Source: an uncultured Clostridia bacterium (lineage in GTDB: Bacteria > Bacillota > Clostridia > Christensenellales > Borkfalkiaceae). Taken from it: a stretch of DNA of 53,692 nucleotides. Shown one piece after another: positions 28,166 through 37,430 of this stretch; position 1 is the first letter of the stretch, and each line of letters opens with the position of its first letter. The position numbers and the translations under genes were made by a program. The notes under the pieces were generated by a model, which worked only from the letters and a program-made list of their open reading frames with translations, had not been told where the DNA came from and ran no database searches. The DNA lies in NCBI GenBank assembly GCA_947632505.1, contig CANRPN010000002.1, positions 1-53,692 on the forward strand. Reading direction: 5' to 3'.

Positions 28166-29500
28166 TTACTTCACCTTTCTCAGTCCCTTGGGCAGATGGT
28201 TTTTGACCGTTCCGCCCACGCATTTGCCGAGGCCCAGCGGAAATTTTTCCACACAGACGGTGCACCAACCGTTCGGAAGGTCGGCCGTAAGGGTCTCGCC
28301 GCGGAGATAGCGCTCGCTCTCCGCGCGCGTGAGGAAAACTTTCCGTTTTGCCCAATCGCCGAACGCCATGGCGAGCGCATGGGCGGGTTTGAAAATTTTT
28401 CCGTCAAATTCCCCCAGCTCCACGCCGAGGCGCAACAGGCTCAGGCCCGAAAGATCGGGCATCCCCGCGGGCACGAGGTACATCCGTCCGTCTCCGAGGG
28501 TATGGACGAGACCCGTTAAAGGCTCTCCGAAAAAGTCCGCTTCGAATGTACGGAAGGCGCGCTCTGCCGCGCTGTTTTTGCAAATGGGGTAAGGTTTTAC
28601 GGCAGAACGGTGGCGGACCCCCTCCCCTCCCCCTGACGCAGGGGGAGGGCAAAAAATAAACTCTTTTTTCTCCAAAAGCGCGCAGAAGTGGCCCTCGCCG
28701 CGGCAAATGTGGGGATAGAGCTTGTGCGCTTTGACGAGCGAGAACTCGGAATGGCGTTTCAAAAATTCTTCGATCTGCCACTCGTCCTCTTCCTCCGCAA
28801 AGGTGCAGGTGGAATAGAGGAGGTGCCCGCCGGCCGCCGTCATCTCTGCGGCGCAGTCTAAAATGGCTCTCTGCCGCGCGGCGCACATCGCGACGTTTGC
28901 CTCGCTCCACTCGGGGACGGCATTGGGTTCCTTCTTGAACATCCCCTCGCCCGAGCAGGGCGCGTCAACCAAAATCAGATCGAAAAACGCGGGAAAACGC
29001 GTGGTAAGGCTCTCGGGAGACGCGCTCGTTACGGCGCAGTTTGCGATGCCCATGCGCTCGGCATTCTGCAACAAGATCTTCGCCCGCGCGAAGTTGATCT
29101 CGTTTGCGATGAGGATCCCCTCGCCCTTCATCTGCGCCGCGATTTGCGTCGTCTTGCCGCCCGGCGCGGCGCAAAGATCGAGCACCCGCATTTTGGAACA
29201 ACCCGCCGACAGTTTCCCCACCGCCATGGCGGACGGCTCCTGCAAATAGTACAGCCCCGCGAAGTGATAGGGATCCGCGCCCGTTTTTTCCTCGGAGAGA
29301 TAGAAGGCGTTCTTCTCCCACGGCACGCGTTCGCCGAGCGGGAATGGCGCGCGCGCCGCAAATTCCTCCGCGGAAAGTTTCAGTGTATTGACCCGAAGTC
29401 CCCTTTCGGGCGGTTTTTCGTAAGACGCCAAAAAGGCGGGGAGATCGACCCCCTGCCTTTCTTTCATCCTTCTTAAAAATTCTTCGGGTAAATTCTGCAT
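28166..29500 (-). CDS. RsmF/NOL1-NOP2-Sun-like rRNA m5C methyltransferase
   Basis: VLDLCAAPGGKTTQIAAQMKGEG; VDAPCSGEGMFKKEP; YSTCTFAEEEDEW. Confidence 0.93.
   Translation of the reverse strand: MQNLPEEFLRRMKERQGVDLPAFLASYEKPPERGLRVNTLKLSAEEFAARAPFPLGERVPWEKNAFYLSEEKTGADPYHFAGLYYLQEPSAMAVGKLSAGCSKMRVLDLCAAPGGKTTQIAAQMKGEGILIANEINFARAKILLQNAERMGIANCAVTSASPESLTTRFPAFFDLILVDAPCSGEGMFKKEPNAVPEWSEANVAMCAARQRAILDCAAEMTAAGGHLLYSTCTFAEEEDEWQIEEFLKRHSEFSLVKAHKLYPHICRGEGHFCALLEKKEFIFCPPPASGGGEGVRHRSAVKPYPICKNSAAERAFRTFEADFFGEPLTGLVHTLGDGRMYLVPAGMPDLSGLSLLRLGVELGEFDGKIFKPAHALAMAFGDWAKRKVFLTRAESERYLRGETLTADLPNGWCTVCVEKFPLGLGKCVGGTVKNHLPKGLRKVK
28609..28650. repeat. G/C-run palindromic repeat inside the methyltransferase coding sequence
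   Basis: GGTGGCGGACCCCCTCCCCTCCCCCTGACGCAGGGGGAGGGC; reads in frame as CPPPASGGGEGVRH. Confidence 0.55.
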
Positions 29501-29509
29501 CTTGCGTTA

Positions 29510-30466
29510 CTAAACCGTTTCGAGCGCGGATTCCAACTGTTCGAGCGGGATGAAAGCCGCTCCCGCCGTAATGGCATTCTGGCAGCGCGCTCCCCCCTCG
29601 CCGCGGGCGATGTAAACGTTGCATTCGGTGGGGTGGGAAGTGTACTGCCCGCCCGAATTGAAAATGGCTTCCACGAGTTTGCGGGAAACGGGCACGTCGT
29701 CCTCGATGTCCCGCGAGAAACAGAAAATTTTGCCTTCGAGCGAGCCGCCCTTCTTGCGGCGGTGCATATGTTTATTCACATAGCGGTAAAATTCCTCGTG
29801 CGCTTTGATGTGCTTTTCGCGCTCCTCTTCCCGCTCTGCATAGTAGGCTCTCAGTCCCTCGGAAGAGAGCGCCGTGATTTTATAGCCCGATATTTTGCCC
29901 GCGCGCACGCCGTATTTCTCCGCCAACCCCTTTACATCCGCGCCTTCGCGGGCGCACAGACGCTCGCAGACCCGCATGGTGGCATAGGCGTCGTCCACGG
30001 CGCGGTGCGGGGTGAACTCCACACCCAGCTCCTCGGCCATTGTCTGCAAACCGTATTGCCGCGTAAATTCCTTCTGCGCATTCATATAAAAGAACTGCGT
30101 GTCGTGGAAAGAAAAACGAAACGACGGGAGCTTATAGCGTTTGGTCTCCAAATTGAGGTAGTTGACGTCGTTGATCGTGGCGTGGCCGCAGACGACGCTG
30201 TCCTTGTCTTCGAGCAGCGCCTTGATGCGGGGATATTCCGTGGGAAAAGTGGGATATTTCTTGAAATCCTCGTACTCATAGGGAAGCACAAGGCCCTCCC
30301 CGCCCTTGCGGTCAGTGAGGTGGAATTTCCCGCGCGGATTGAGGAGGATATCCTCCCGCGCGAGCACTTGAAAATTTTCATCCGTAACGACGTATCCGAA
30401 CGCGCACATTTTGGCAACGTTTTTATACACGCACGCACATTCAATGTCAAAAAATAGATACTTCAT
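29510..30466 (-). CDS. DEDD (DnaQ-like) 3'-5' exonuclease with a BRCT-like C-terminus
   Basis: YLFFDIECACV; HRAVDDAYATMRV; C-terminal KIFCFSRDIED...KLVEAIFNSGGQY. Confidence 0.8.
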   Translation of the reverse strand: MKYLFFDIECACVYKNVAKMCAFGYVVTDENFQVLAREDILLNPRGKFHLTDRKGGEGLVLPYEYEDFKKYPTFPTEYPRIKALLEDKDSVVCGHATINDVNYLNLETKRYKLPSFRFSFHDTQFFYMNAQKEFTRQYGLQTMAEELGVEFTPHRAVDDAYATMRVCERLCAREGADVKGLAEKYGVRAGKISGYKITALSSEGLRAYYAEREEEREKHIKAHEEFYRYVNKHMHRRKKGGSLEGKIFCFSRDIEDDVPVSRKLVEAIFNSGGQYTSHPTECNVYIARGEGGARCQNAITAGAAFIPLEQLESALETV

Positions 30467-30472
30467 GAAATT

Positions 30473-31756
30473 TTATTTGACGCTGATCTCTTTGGTGCCG
30501 CCCATGTAAGGCCAGAGCACTTCGGGGATTCCGACACTGCCGTCCGCGCGGAGATGATTTTCGAGGAAAGCGATGAGCATTCTCGGCGGCGCAACGACCG
30601 TGTTGTTGAGGGTATGTGCAAACTCGCTCCCCTTCTCCGTCTTGTAGCGGATCCCAAGCCGCCGCGCCTGCGCGTCCGTCAGGTTGGAGCAAGAGCCCAC
30701 TTCGAAATACTTCTTCTGGCGGGGGGACCACGCCTCCACGTCGCAGCTGCGGAATTTGAGGTCGGCGAGGTCGCCCGAGCAGCATTCGAGCTGGCGGACG
30801 GGGATCCCCATGGAGACGAACAGCTCCACCGTGTAGTTCCACATCTTCTCGTACCACATGCAGCTGTCCTCGGGCTTGCAGATGACGATCATCTCCTGCT
30901 TTTCGAATTGATGGATGCGGTAGATGCCCCGCTCTTCGATCCCGTGCGCGCCCTTCTCCTTGCGGAAACAGGGAGAATAGCTCGTGAGCGTAAGGGGCAG
31001 TTTGCTCTCGTCGATCGTCTGCCCCATAAAGCGGCCGATCATGGAGTGCTCGCTCGTGCCGATGAGGTAGAGGTCCTCTCCCTCGATCTTGTACATCATG
31101 CCGTCCATTTCCTCGAAACTCATCACGCCCGTGACGACGGAGGAACGGATCATGAAGGGCGGAATGCAATAGGTGAAGCCCTTGCCGATCATAAAGTCGC
31201 GCGCATAGCTCAAAATGGCGGAGTGCAGGCGGGCGACGTCCCCCGTGAGATAGTAAAAGCCCTGTCCGCTCGTGCGGCGCGCGCTGTCGATGTCGATCCC
31301 GTCGAGCTTTTCCAAAATGTCGAGATGATAGGGCACCTCGAAATCGGGAACCTTGGGCTCCAAAAAGCGCTTGCGTTCCACGTTTTCCGAATCGTCTTTG
31401 CCGATGGGGGTGTCGGGCGAGATGATGTTGGGAATGCTCATCATCACCTTTTTGAGCTGTTCCGAGACTTCGGGCTCCTCCTTTTCGATCTCCGCGAGGC
31501 GGGCGGCGTTTGCGCTCACCTGCGCCTTAACTTTTTCCGCTTCCTCGGTCTTTTTCTCCCGCATGAGCTGCCCGATCTGCTTACTCAGCATGTTTCGGGA
31601 AGCGCGCAGAAGGTCCCCCTCCTGTTGAAGAGCTCTTTTTTTCGCGTCGAGGGCGATCGCCTCGTCCACCAAGGGCAATTTTCTGTCCTGAAATTTCTTT
31701 TTGATGTTTTCCCGCACCAAATCGGGGTCGTTGCGAATGAGACTGATGTCAATCAT
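30473..31756 (-). CDS. serS: Seryl-tRNA synthetase
   Basis: MIDISLIRNDPDLVRENIKKKF; YSPCFRKEKGAHG; class II motif-3-like TLNNTVVAPPRMLIAFLENH. Confidence 0.97.
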   Translation of the reverse strand: MIDISLIRNDPDLVRENIKKKFQDRKLPLVDEAIALDAKKRALQQEGDLLRASRNMLSKQIGQLMREKKTEEAEKVKAQVSANAARLAEIEKEEPEVSEQLKKVMMSIPNIISPDTPIGKDDSENVERKRFLEPKVPDFEVPYHLDILEKLDGIDIDSARRTSGQGFYYLTGDVARLHSAILSYARDFMIGKGFTYCIPPFMIRSSVVTGVMSFEEMDGMMYKIEGEDLYLIGTSEHSMIGRFMGQTIDESKLPLTLTSYSPCFRKEKGAHGIEERGIYRIHQFEKQEMIVICKPEDSCMWYEKMWNYTVELFVSMGIPVRQLECCSGDLADLKFRSCDVEAWSPRQKKYFEVGSCSNLTDAQARRLGIRYKTEKGSEFAHTLNNTVVAPPRMLIAFLENHLRADGSVGIPEVLWPYMGGTKEISVK

Positions 31757-31783
31757 AGAATACCTCTTATAATTCCAAATTTC

Positions 31784-31865
31784 ATTATACATCATTTTTC
31801 TTTTGATTGCAAGGAAATTCAACCATTTCCTAACGATTGACATTCCCCGCGCGCGCATGTATAAT
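31784..31865. promoter_or_regulatory. Divergent serS / P-type ATPase promoters with motif A between them
   Basis: Minus TTGCAA(31807-31812)-N17-TATAAT(31784-31789); plus TTGACA(31837-31842)-N17-TATAAT(31860-31865); motif A GGAAATTCAACCATTTCCTAACGA fills 31813-31836. Confidence 0.8.
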
Positions 31866-31906
31866 AGAAAGGAAGATACAATTCCTATTTTCGGAGGAGG
31901 CGATCT

Positions 31907-34513
31907 ATGCAGACGCCGAATGATGAGAAAAAAAACAAGACGTCCGATCTGCGGGAAGAGAACACCGCGGCTGCCCAAACGGCCGCGCCCTCCGTGCCCG
32001 CATCTTCGTCCCGTTCCTTTTTCGCGCGCATTCTCGACCGGAACGGTTCGGAGGACACCCGCTCGCGCAGAGAGCACCGCAAACTCATGCGCAAATACCG
32101 CCGCACCAAAAATGCCCCGACGGATGCAGATGTCGAGCGGTTTAACCCTTCCACCGACAAGGGGCTCTCGGAAGAACAGGTCAAAACGCGCAACAGCCAA
32201 TTCCTGTTCAACGACGTCAACAAGAAGTATTCGAAATCTTATGCGGCGATCTTGATCGGGAATCTGTGCACGGTGTTCAACTTCCTGTGTGTCGCCGTGG
32301 CCGTCGCGCTCGCCATTGCGGACGCGGACATCACGCAGTATCTCTTCGTCGTGATCTTCACGGCGAATCTCGTGATCGGCATTGTTCAGGAGATCATCGC
32401 AAAACGTCAGATCGACAAGCTGGCCGTGCTCATCTCCGCCACGGCAAAGGTCATCCGCGGGGGGATCAAAAAGGAGATCCCCATCAAGGAGATCGTGCTC
32501 GACGATGTCCTTTTCCTGGAACTCGGACAACAGGTCCCCGCCGACTGCATTCTCTTGGAGGGCAACGTGGAGCTCAATGAGAGCCTCCTCACCGGGGAAT
32601 CCGCCGCCGTCAAAAAACAGCCGGGCGATACCCTCTATGCCGGCTCTTTCGTTTCCAGCGGGAGCTGCTGCGTCCGCGCCGACAAGGTGGGCAAAAGCAC
32701 CTACCTCAACCAGCTCACCTCCCGCGCGAAGAAGTACAAGCGGCCGAAGTCGGAGATCATGAACTCCATACGCCTCTTCATCCGCGTGATCGGTCTGCTC
32801 ATTCCCGCCGTCTCGGCACTCATCCTGTGGACGAGTCTGAAAAGTTACGGCGTGCCCTACTCCGACCTCGATTGGGAAAAGATCGCCCAATCCATCCAAT
32901 ACACGGGGGCCGTCATCATCGGCATGATCCCCTCGGGGCTCCTCCTCCTTACCTCCCTCGCGATGGCCGTGGGCGCCTGGCGGCTCGCCAAAAAACAGAC
33001 CCTCGTGCAGGACATGAACTCCCTCGAAATGCTTGCCCGCGTGAATGTGCTTTGCCTCGACAAGACGGGAACCATCACCGACGGCAGAATGACGGTGAGC
33101 GACTGCATGATCATCGCGAACGACACCGGGCATTCGGTGGAGGAGATCATGGGGAGCATGCTCACCGCGCTCGACGACAACAACCAAACCTCCATCGCGT
33201 TGCAAGAGCGCTTCGGGCATGCGACCTCCATGCAGGCGACCGCGGTCCTCGCCTTTTCCAGCAAGCGCAAACTCTCGGCCGTATCTTTCGGCGAGGAAGG
33301 GACCTTTGCCTTCGGCGCCCCCGAGTTTGTGCTGCGCCCCATGCCCCCGCGCATTGACCGCATCGTCAAACAATATGCGCAAATGGGGATGCGCGTCCTT
33401 GTGCTTGCTTCCGCACAGGGACAGATCGAAGGAGACCGCCTCCCCAATCCTTTCCGTCCCATTGCCCTCATTACCCTTGCCGACAACGTCCGCCCCGAAG
33501 CGGTGGAAACGATCAAGTCCTTCCGCGAAAACGAGGTGGACATTCGCATTATCTCGGGCGACAACCCCGTCACCGTCTCCGAAGTGGCGCGCCGCGTGGG
33601 CGTTGCCAACGCCAACAAATACATCTCCCTCGACGGCCTCACCGACATCGAAGTGGAAAACGTCGCAAACGATTACACCGTGTTCGGACGGGTGACCCCC
33701 GAACAGAAGGCGATTTTGGTGCGCACGATCAAGCGGGCTGGTAACACGGTGGCCATGACGGGCGACGGCGTAAACGACATTCTGGCCTTGAAAGAAGCAG
33801 ACTGCGCCATTTCGGTCGCCTCGGGCAGCGAGGCTGCACGAAACGTCTCTCACCTCGTGCTCATGAACAACAACTTCATGAATCTCAACGCGGTCGTCAA
33901 CGAGGGCAGACGGGTCATCAACAACATCAAAAACAGTGCTTCCCTCTATATCATGAAGACGCTCTTCATCACGTTGCTTGCCGTGATCTGTGTGCTCATG
34001 CGGGAACAGTACTTCTTTAAGACGAACAACCTCATCCTGTTTGAATTTTTTGTTGCGGCCTTCCCCTCGTTCATCATTTCGCTGCAACCGAATAACAGCC
34101 GTGTGAAAGGAAAATTCATCCTGTACGTGCTCTCGCGAAGTATTCCCGGAGCGATCACGCTCATTCTGTGCGTGCTGGCCGTCTATTTCGGGCGTCAATT
34201 CATTCCCGGCTACGGGTTCGGGACGAATTTCTCTCCCCTGCTCATTTTAGCCGTCACCTTCGGCGGGATCGTGATGCTCTACCGCGTGTTGCAGCCGCTC
34301 AACCTCCTGCGTTCCATTCTCTACGGCGGCTGCCTTACGGTGTGCATCGTCGCGCTGTCCGTACCGACGCTCGCGAACTTCGTGTACCCCGGTTGGGAGG
34401 ACGACGTGGTGTTTACCCTGCCGCAAATTTTGTATATGCTCGTCATCATTTTGGCGGCATTCCCCGTCTCGGGCTGGCTGACGAAGGCCTGCGACCTGCT
34501 CAATACCGACTGA
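31907..34513 (+). CDS. HAD-IC P-type cation-transporting ATPase
   Basis: LTGESAAV; CLDKTGTITDG; TGDGVNDILALKEADCAI. Confidence 0.95.
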   Translation: MQTPNDEKKNKTSDLREENTAAAQTAAPSVPASSSRSFFARILDRNGSEDTRSRREHRKLMRKYRRTKNAPTDADVERFNPSTDKGLSEEQVKTRNSQFLFNDVNKKYSKSYAAILIGNLCTVFNFLCVAVAVALAIADADITQYLFVVIFTANLVIGIVQEIIAKRQIDKLAVLISATAKVIRGGIKKEIPIKEIVLDDVLFLELGQQVPADCILLEGNVELNESLLTGESAAVKKQPGDTLYAGSFVSSGSCCVRADKVGKSTYLNQLTSRAKKYKRPKSEIMNSIRLFIRVIGLLIPAVSALILWTSLKSYGVPYSDLDWEKIAQSIQYTGAVIIGMIPSGLLLLTSLAMAVGAWRLAKKQTLVQDMNSLEMLARVNVLCLDKTGTITDGRMTVSDCMIIANDTGHSVEEIMGSMLTALDDNNQTSIALQERFGHATSMQATAVLAFSSKRKLSAVSFGEEGTFAFGAPEFVLRPMPPRIDRIVKQYAQMGMRVLVLASAQGQIEGDRLPNPFRPIALITLADNVRPEAVETIKSFRENEVDIRIISGDNPVTVSEVARRVGVANANKYISLDGLTDIEVENVANDYTVFGRVTPEQKAILVRTIKRAGNTVAMTGDGVNDILALKEADCAISVASGSEAARNVSHLVLMNNNFMNLNAVVNEGRRVINNIKNSASLYIMKTLFITLLAVICVLMREQYFFKTNNLILFEFFVAAFPSFIISLQPNNSRVKGKFILYVLSRSIPGAITLILCVLAVYFGRQFIPGYGFGTNFSPLLILAVTFGGIVMLYRVLQPLNLLRSILYGGCLTVCIVALSVPTLANFVYPGWEDDVVFTLPQILYMLVIILAAFPVSGWLTKACDLLNTD

Positions 34514-34553
34514 AAAATATTTCGCGCGCCTCGGGCGCGCCGACCTTAAAACC

Positions 34554-36956
34554 ATGTCTATCTTTTTATTGATTGTGGCGGGACTTCTCCCTGTGCTCGC
34601 CTGCTTGGGATTTTATTTTCTGGAAAAGAAAACTCCCTTCGCAAAACTCAATTATTGGGGAAAACAGGCGATCATCGGTGTCGTATTCGGCGGGCTCGCG
34701 GTCCTTGCGACCGAAGTGTTCAGCACCGATATCGGCGGCGCGATGATCAATGTGCGCGACGCGGCTCCGCTCACGGCGGGGCTCCTTTTGGGCGGACCTG
34801 CGGGCATAATTGCCGGGCTCATCGGCGGTGTGGAACGGGCGCTTTGCGTTCTTTGGGGCGGCGGCACCTACACCGTAATCGCCTGCTCCGTCTCCACCGC
34901 ATTGGCCGGTGTATTCGGTTTTCTGTGCCGCAAGTTCCTGTTCGGAGATAAAAAGCCCTCGTGGTTCTATGCGCTTCTCATCTCCCTGACGATGGAAGTT
35001 TTACATATGCTCCTCATTTTCCTCACGAACATGACGGACATCCAGGTGGCCTTTACCTTCGTCGAAAAGGCGTCGCTCCCGATGATCATCTCCAACACGG
35101 TATCGGTGACGGTCGCCGCGATCGTCCTTTCGCTGTTCGAGCGGGAAAAGCTCTTCCCCACGGGGAAGAGAACGATCGCGCAGATCTTCCAAACCTTGCT
35201 CTTCCTCTGCGTCGCCGTCGCGTTTGCGGCCACGAGCATCTTTACCTATTTCTTACAGAATAACATCGTCCGCTCGGACACGAAGAGCTTGCTTGCGCAG
35301 ACCACCTTCGACGTGACCGAAGATATTCGGGACGCTTCCGACCTCAAACTGCTCGAAAACGTGCGCGGCGCGGCCAAGGAACTCGAAAATGCGGGCGGGA
35401 ATGTCGATCTTTCCCTGTTGAGCGCATACGGCGACGAGATCAACGTCGTAGACGACAACGGGATCATTACTCATTCGACCTCCCCCGAAAATGCCGGCTT
35501 CGACATGAAAAGCGGCGAACAAACGCAGGAATTTCTCGACATGCTGGCCGAGAAGGACGAGTATGTGCAATCCTACCGGCCGCGGACGAAGGACGGAGTG
35601 TATTTCAAATACGCCGCCAAAAAACTCAAAACGGGCGGATTCGTGGAGATCGGCCTCAATTCGGCAAGTTACTATCAAACGCTCGAAGAGCGCGTGAAGA
35701 TCGCCGCCGAGAACAGACATCTCGGTCGGAGCGGCTTTGTGCTCATTCTCGACAACGATTTCAACATCGTCAGCGCGCCCGCCGACCACAGCGGCGACGC
35801 TTTTCCCAACCGCGGCGGTGAAGGCTTCGATTTCGCACCGAATGAAGTCTTTCTCGCAGATGTTTCGGGTGTGAAGAGTTTTTGCCAATACGGCTACACC
35901 GAGGGCTACTACATCGTCGCGATCTATCCCGAGAGCGACGCCATGTTCCCCCGCGATATTTCGGTGTATGTGCTCATCTTTGTGGAGATCATCGTCTTTT
36001 CCGCCCTCTTTATCATTCTCTATCTTCTCATCAAAAAGCGGATCGTGGGCAACATCGAAAAAGTGAATGACTCTCTCGCACAGATCACGGACGGCAATCT
36101 CGACGTCGTGGTGGACGTGCGCGACGGCTTGGAGTTTTCCTCTCTTTCGGACGACATCAACGCCACCGTTACGACGTTGAAACATTACATTGAAGCCGAG
36201 GCGCAACGGATCGACAAAGAACTCGAATTTGCACATCGCATCCAGCTCTCCGCCCTCCCCTCGGTGTTCCCGCCCTATCCCGACCATAAGGAGTTTGACA
36301 TCTTTGCCTCCATGGACGCAGCAAAGGAGGTCGGCGGCGACTTTTACGATTTCTATTTTGCGGGACCGAATAAATTCGTGTTTATGATCGCCGACGTTTC
36401 GGGAAAGGGCATTCCCGCCGCCATGTTCATGATGACGGCAAAAACCCATCTGCGCAACATGACGGAGACGGGAATGGACATCGCCGAAGTGTTCACCGAA
36501 GTCAATCGCAGGCTCTGCGAAAACAATGCGGCAGACATGTTCGTCACTGCATGGATGGGCGCTATCGACCTCGCAACGGGAAGGCTTACCTTTGTCAACG
36601 CGGGACACAATCCTCCGCTCATCCGTCGTAAAGACGGAAAATTCGAATATCTGCGGACCAAAGTCAATTTCATTCTTGCGGGGATGGATATGACACACTA
36701 CAACAAACAGGAGCTGCAACTTCTTCCCGGCGATGAGATTTTCCTCTACACCGACGGCGTGACGGAGGCGACCGATCCCAACGTCGCACTGTTCGGCGAG
36801 GAGCGTTTACAGAACTGTCTGAACCAAGCGAATGCCTCCGACCCGACCGCCCTATGCAAGGCCGTAAAACAAGCCGTGGACACCTTTGCGGACAGCGCCC
36901 CGCAATTCGATGACATCACCATGGTCGCGGTACGGTTCAACTGCAAGAGCGAATAA
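34554..36956 (+). CDS. SpoIIE/PP2C-type phosphatase with LytS-like 5TM region, extracellular sensor and HAMP
   Basis: DAAPLTAGLLLGGPAGIIAGLIGGVERAL (LytS-5TMR-like); AKEVGGDFYDFY and IADVSGKGIPAAMFM PP2C metal motifs; LYTDGVTEA. Confidence 0.92.
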   Translation: MSIFLLIVAGLLPVLACLGFYFLEKKTPFAKLNYWGKQAIIGVVFGGLAVLATEVFSTDIGGAMINVRDAAPLTAGLLLGGPAGIIAGLIGGVERALCVLWGGGTYTVIACSVSTALAGVFGFLCRKFLFGDKKPSWFYALLISLTMEVLHMLLIFLTNMTDIQVAFTFVEKASLPMIISNTVSVTVAAIVLSLFEREKLFPTGKRTIAQIFQTLLFLCVAVAFAATSIFTYFLQNNIVRSDTKSLLAQTTFDVTEDIRDASDLKLLENVRGAAKELENAGGNVDLSLLSAYGDEINVVDDNGIITHSTSPENAGFDMKSGEQTQEFLDMLAEKDEYVQSYRPRTKDGVYFKYAAKKLKTGGFVEIGLNSASYYQTLEERVKIAAENRHLGRSGFVLILDNDFNIVSAPADHSGDAFPNRGGEGFDFAPNEVFLADVSGVKSFCQYGYTEGYYIVAIYPESDAMFPRDISVYVLIFVEIIVFSALFIILYLLIKKRIVGNIEKVNDSLAQITDGNLDVVVDVRDGLEFSSLSDDINATVTTLKHYIEAEAQRIDKELEFAHRIQLSALPSVFPPYPDHKEFDIFASMDAAKEVGGDFYDFYFAGPNKFVFMIADVSGKGIPAAMFMMTAKTHLRNMTETGMDIAEVFTEVNRRLCENNAADMFVTAWMGAIDLATGRLTFVNAGHNPPLIRRKDGKFEYLRTKVNFILAGMDMTHYNKQELQLLPGDEIFLYTDGVTEATDPNVALFGEERLQNCLNQANASDPTALCKAVKQAVDTFADSAPQFDDITMVAVRFNCKSE

Positions 36957-36960
36957 CGCA

Positions 36961-37000
36961 CAAAATAAAAGAGGGAGGCGTTGCCTCCCTCTTTTATTTT
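36961..37000. terminator. Bidirectional terminator
   Basis: CAAAATAAAAGAGGGAGGC GTT GCCTCCCTCTTTTATTTTG. Confidence 0.9.
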
Positions 37001-37034
37001 GTGCGGAAGATAGACTGCGGCGCTTCGGCGGCGA

Positions 37035-37340
37035 TCATATCCGCTTTCCCCTGCAACTGCGCCTACATGAGTAACAATAATATCCGCCGCCCGAAAGGTC
37101 AATCCCCAAATTGTCCCCTCTGAGACAAAATTCACATACAAGATTCGGGGCGAACTGTTCCGTCCCGCCGCCTACCGCGTCAAGTTCGTCGTCGGAGAGC
37201 TCGCACGACCCATGCCAGCGTTCGAAATAAATTTGCGCGTCCTCTGCGGAGAGTTCGATCCTACCCTGCCGCGCAAGCGCAACCAGCTCCTCCGCCGTGT
37301 TCGCTTTTTTTGCCAGCTCGATCAAATCAAACGGTTTCAT
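37035..37340 (-). CDS. Candidate Nif11/NHLP-like GG-leader precursor peptide, Cys-rich core
   Basis: Leader ...CELSDDELDAVGG|G; core TEQFAPNLVCEFCLRGDNLGIDLSGGGYYCYSCRRSCRGKRI with 5 Cys. Confidence 0.7.
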   Translation of the reverse strand: MKPFDLIELAKKANTAEELVALARQGRIELSAEDAQIYFERWHGSCELSDDELDAVGGGTEQFAPNLVCEFCLRGDNLGIDLSGGGYYCYSCRRSCRGKRI

Positions 37341-37430
37341 ATTCCCAACCTTCTTCTTTTCTTGATAATCGTTTGCTTTTCTAAAAAAAGCATGCTATAA
37401 TTTACTCACAAAATTCATGCACACAAAGCG

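Noticed and set aside
30473-34198. 1241-aa minus-strand ORF extending serS upstream
   Set aside because: Real serS starts at 31756 with promoter and N-terminal MIDISLIRNDPDLVREN; the extension runs antisense through the P-type ATPase.
35253-36719. 488-aa antisense ORF in the SpoIIE phosphatase gene
   Set aside because: Shadow ORF without motifs.
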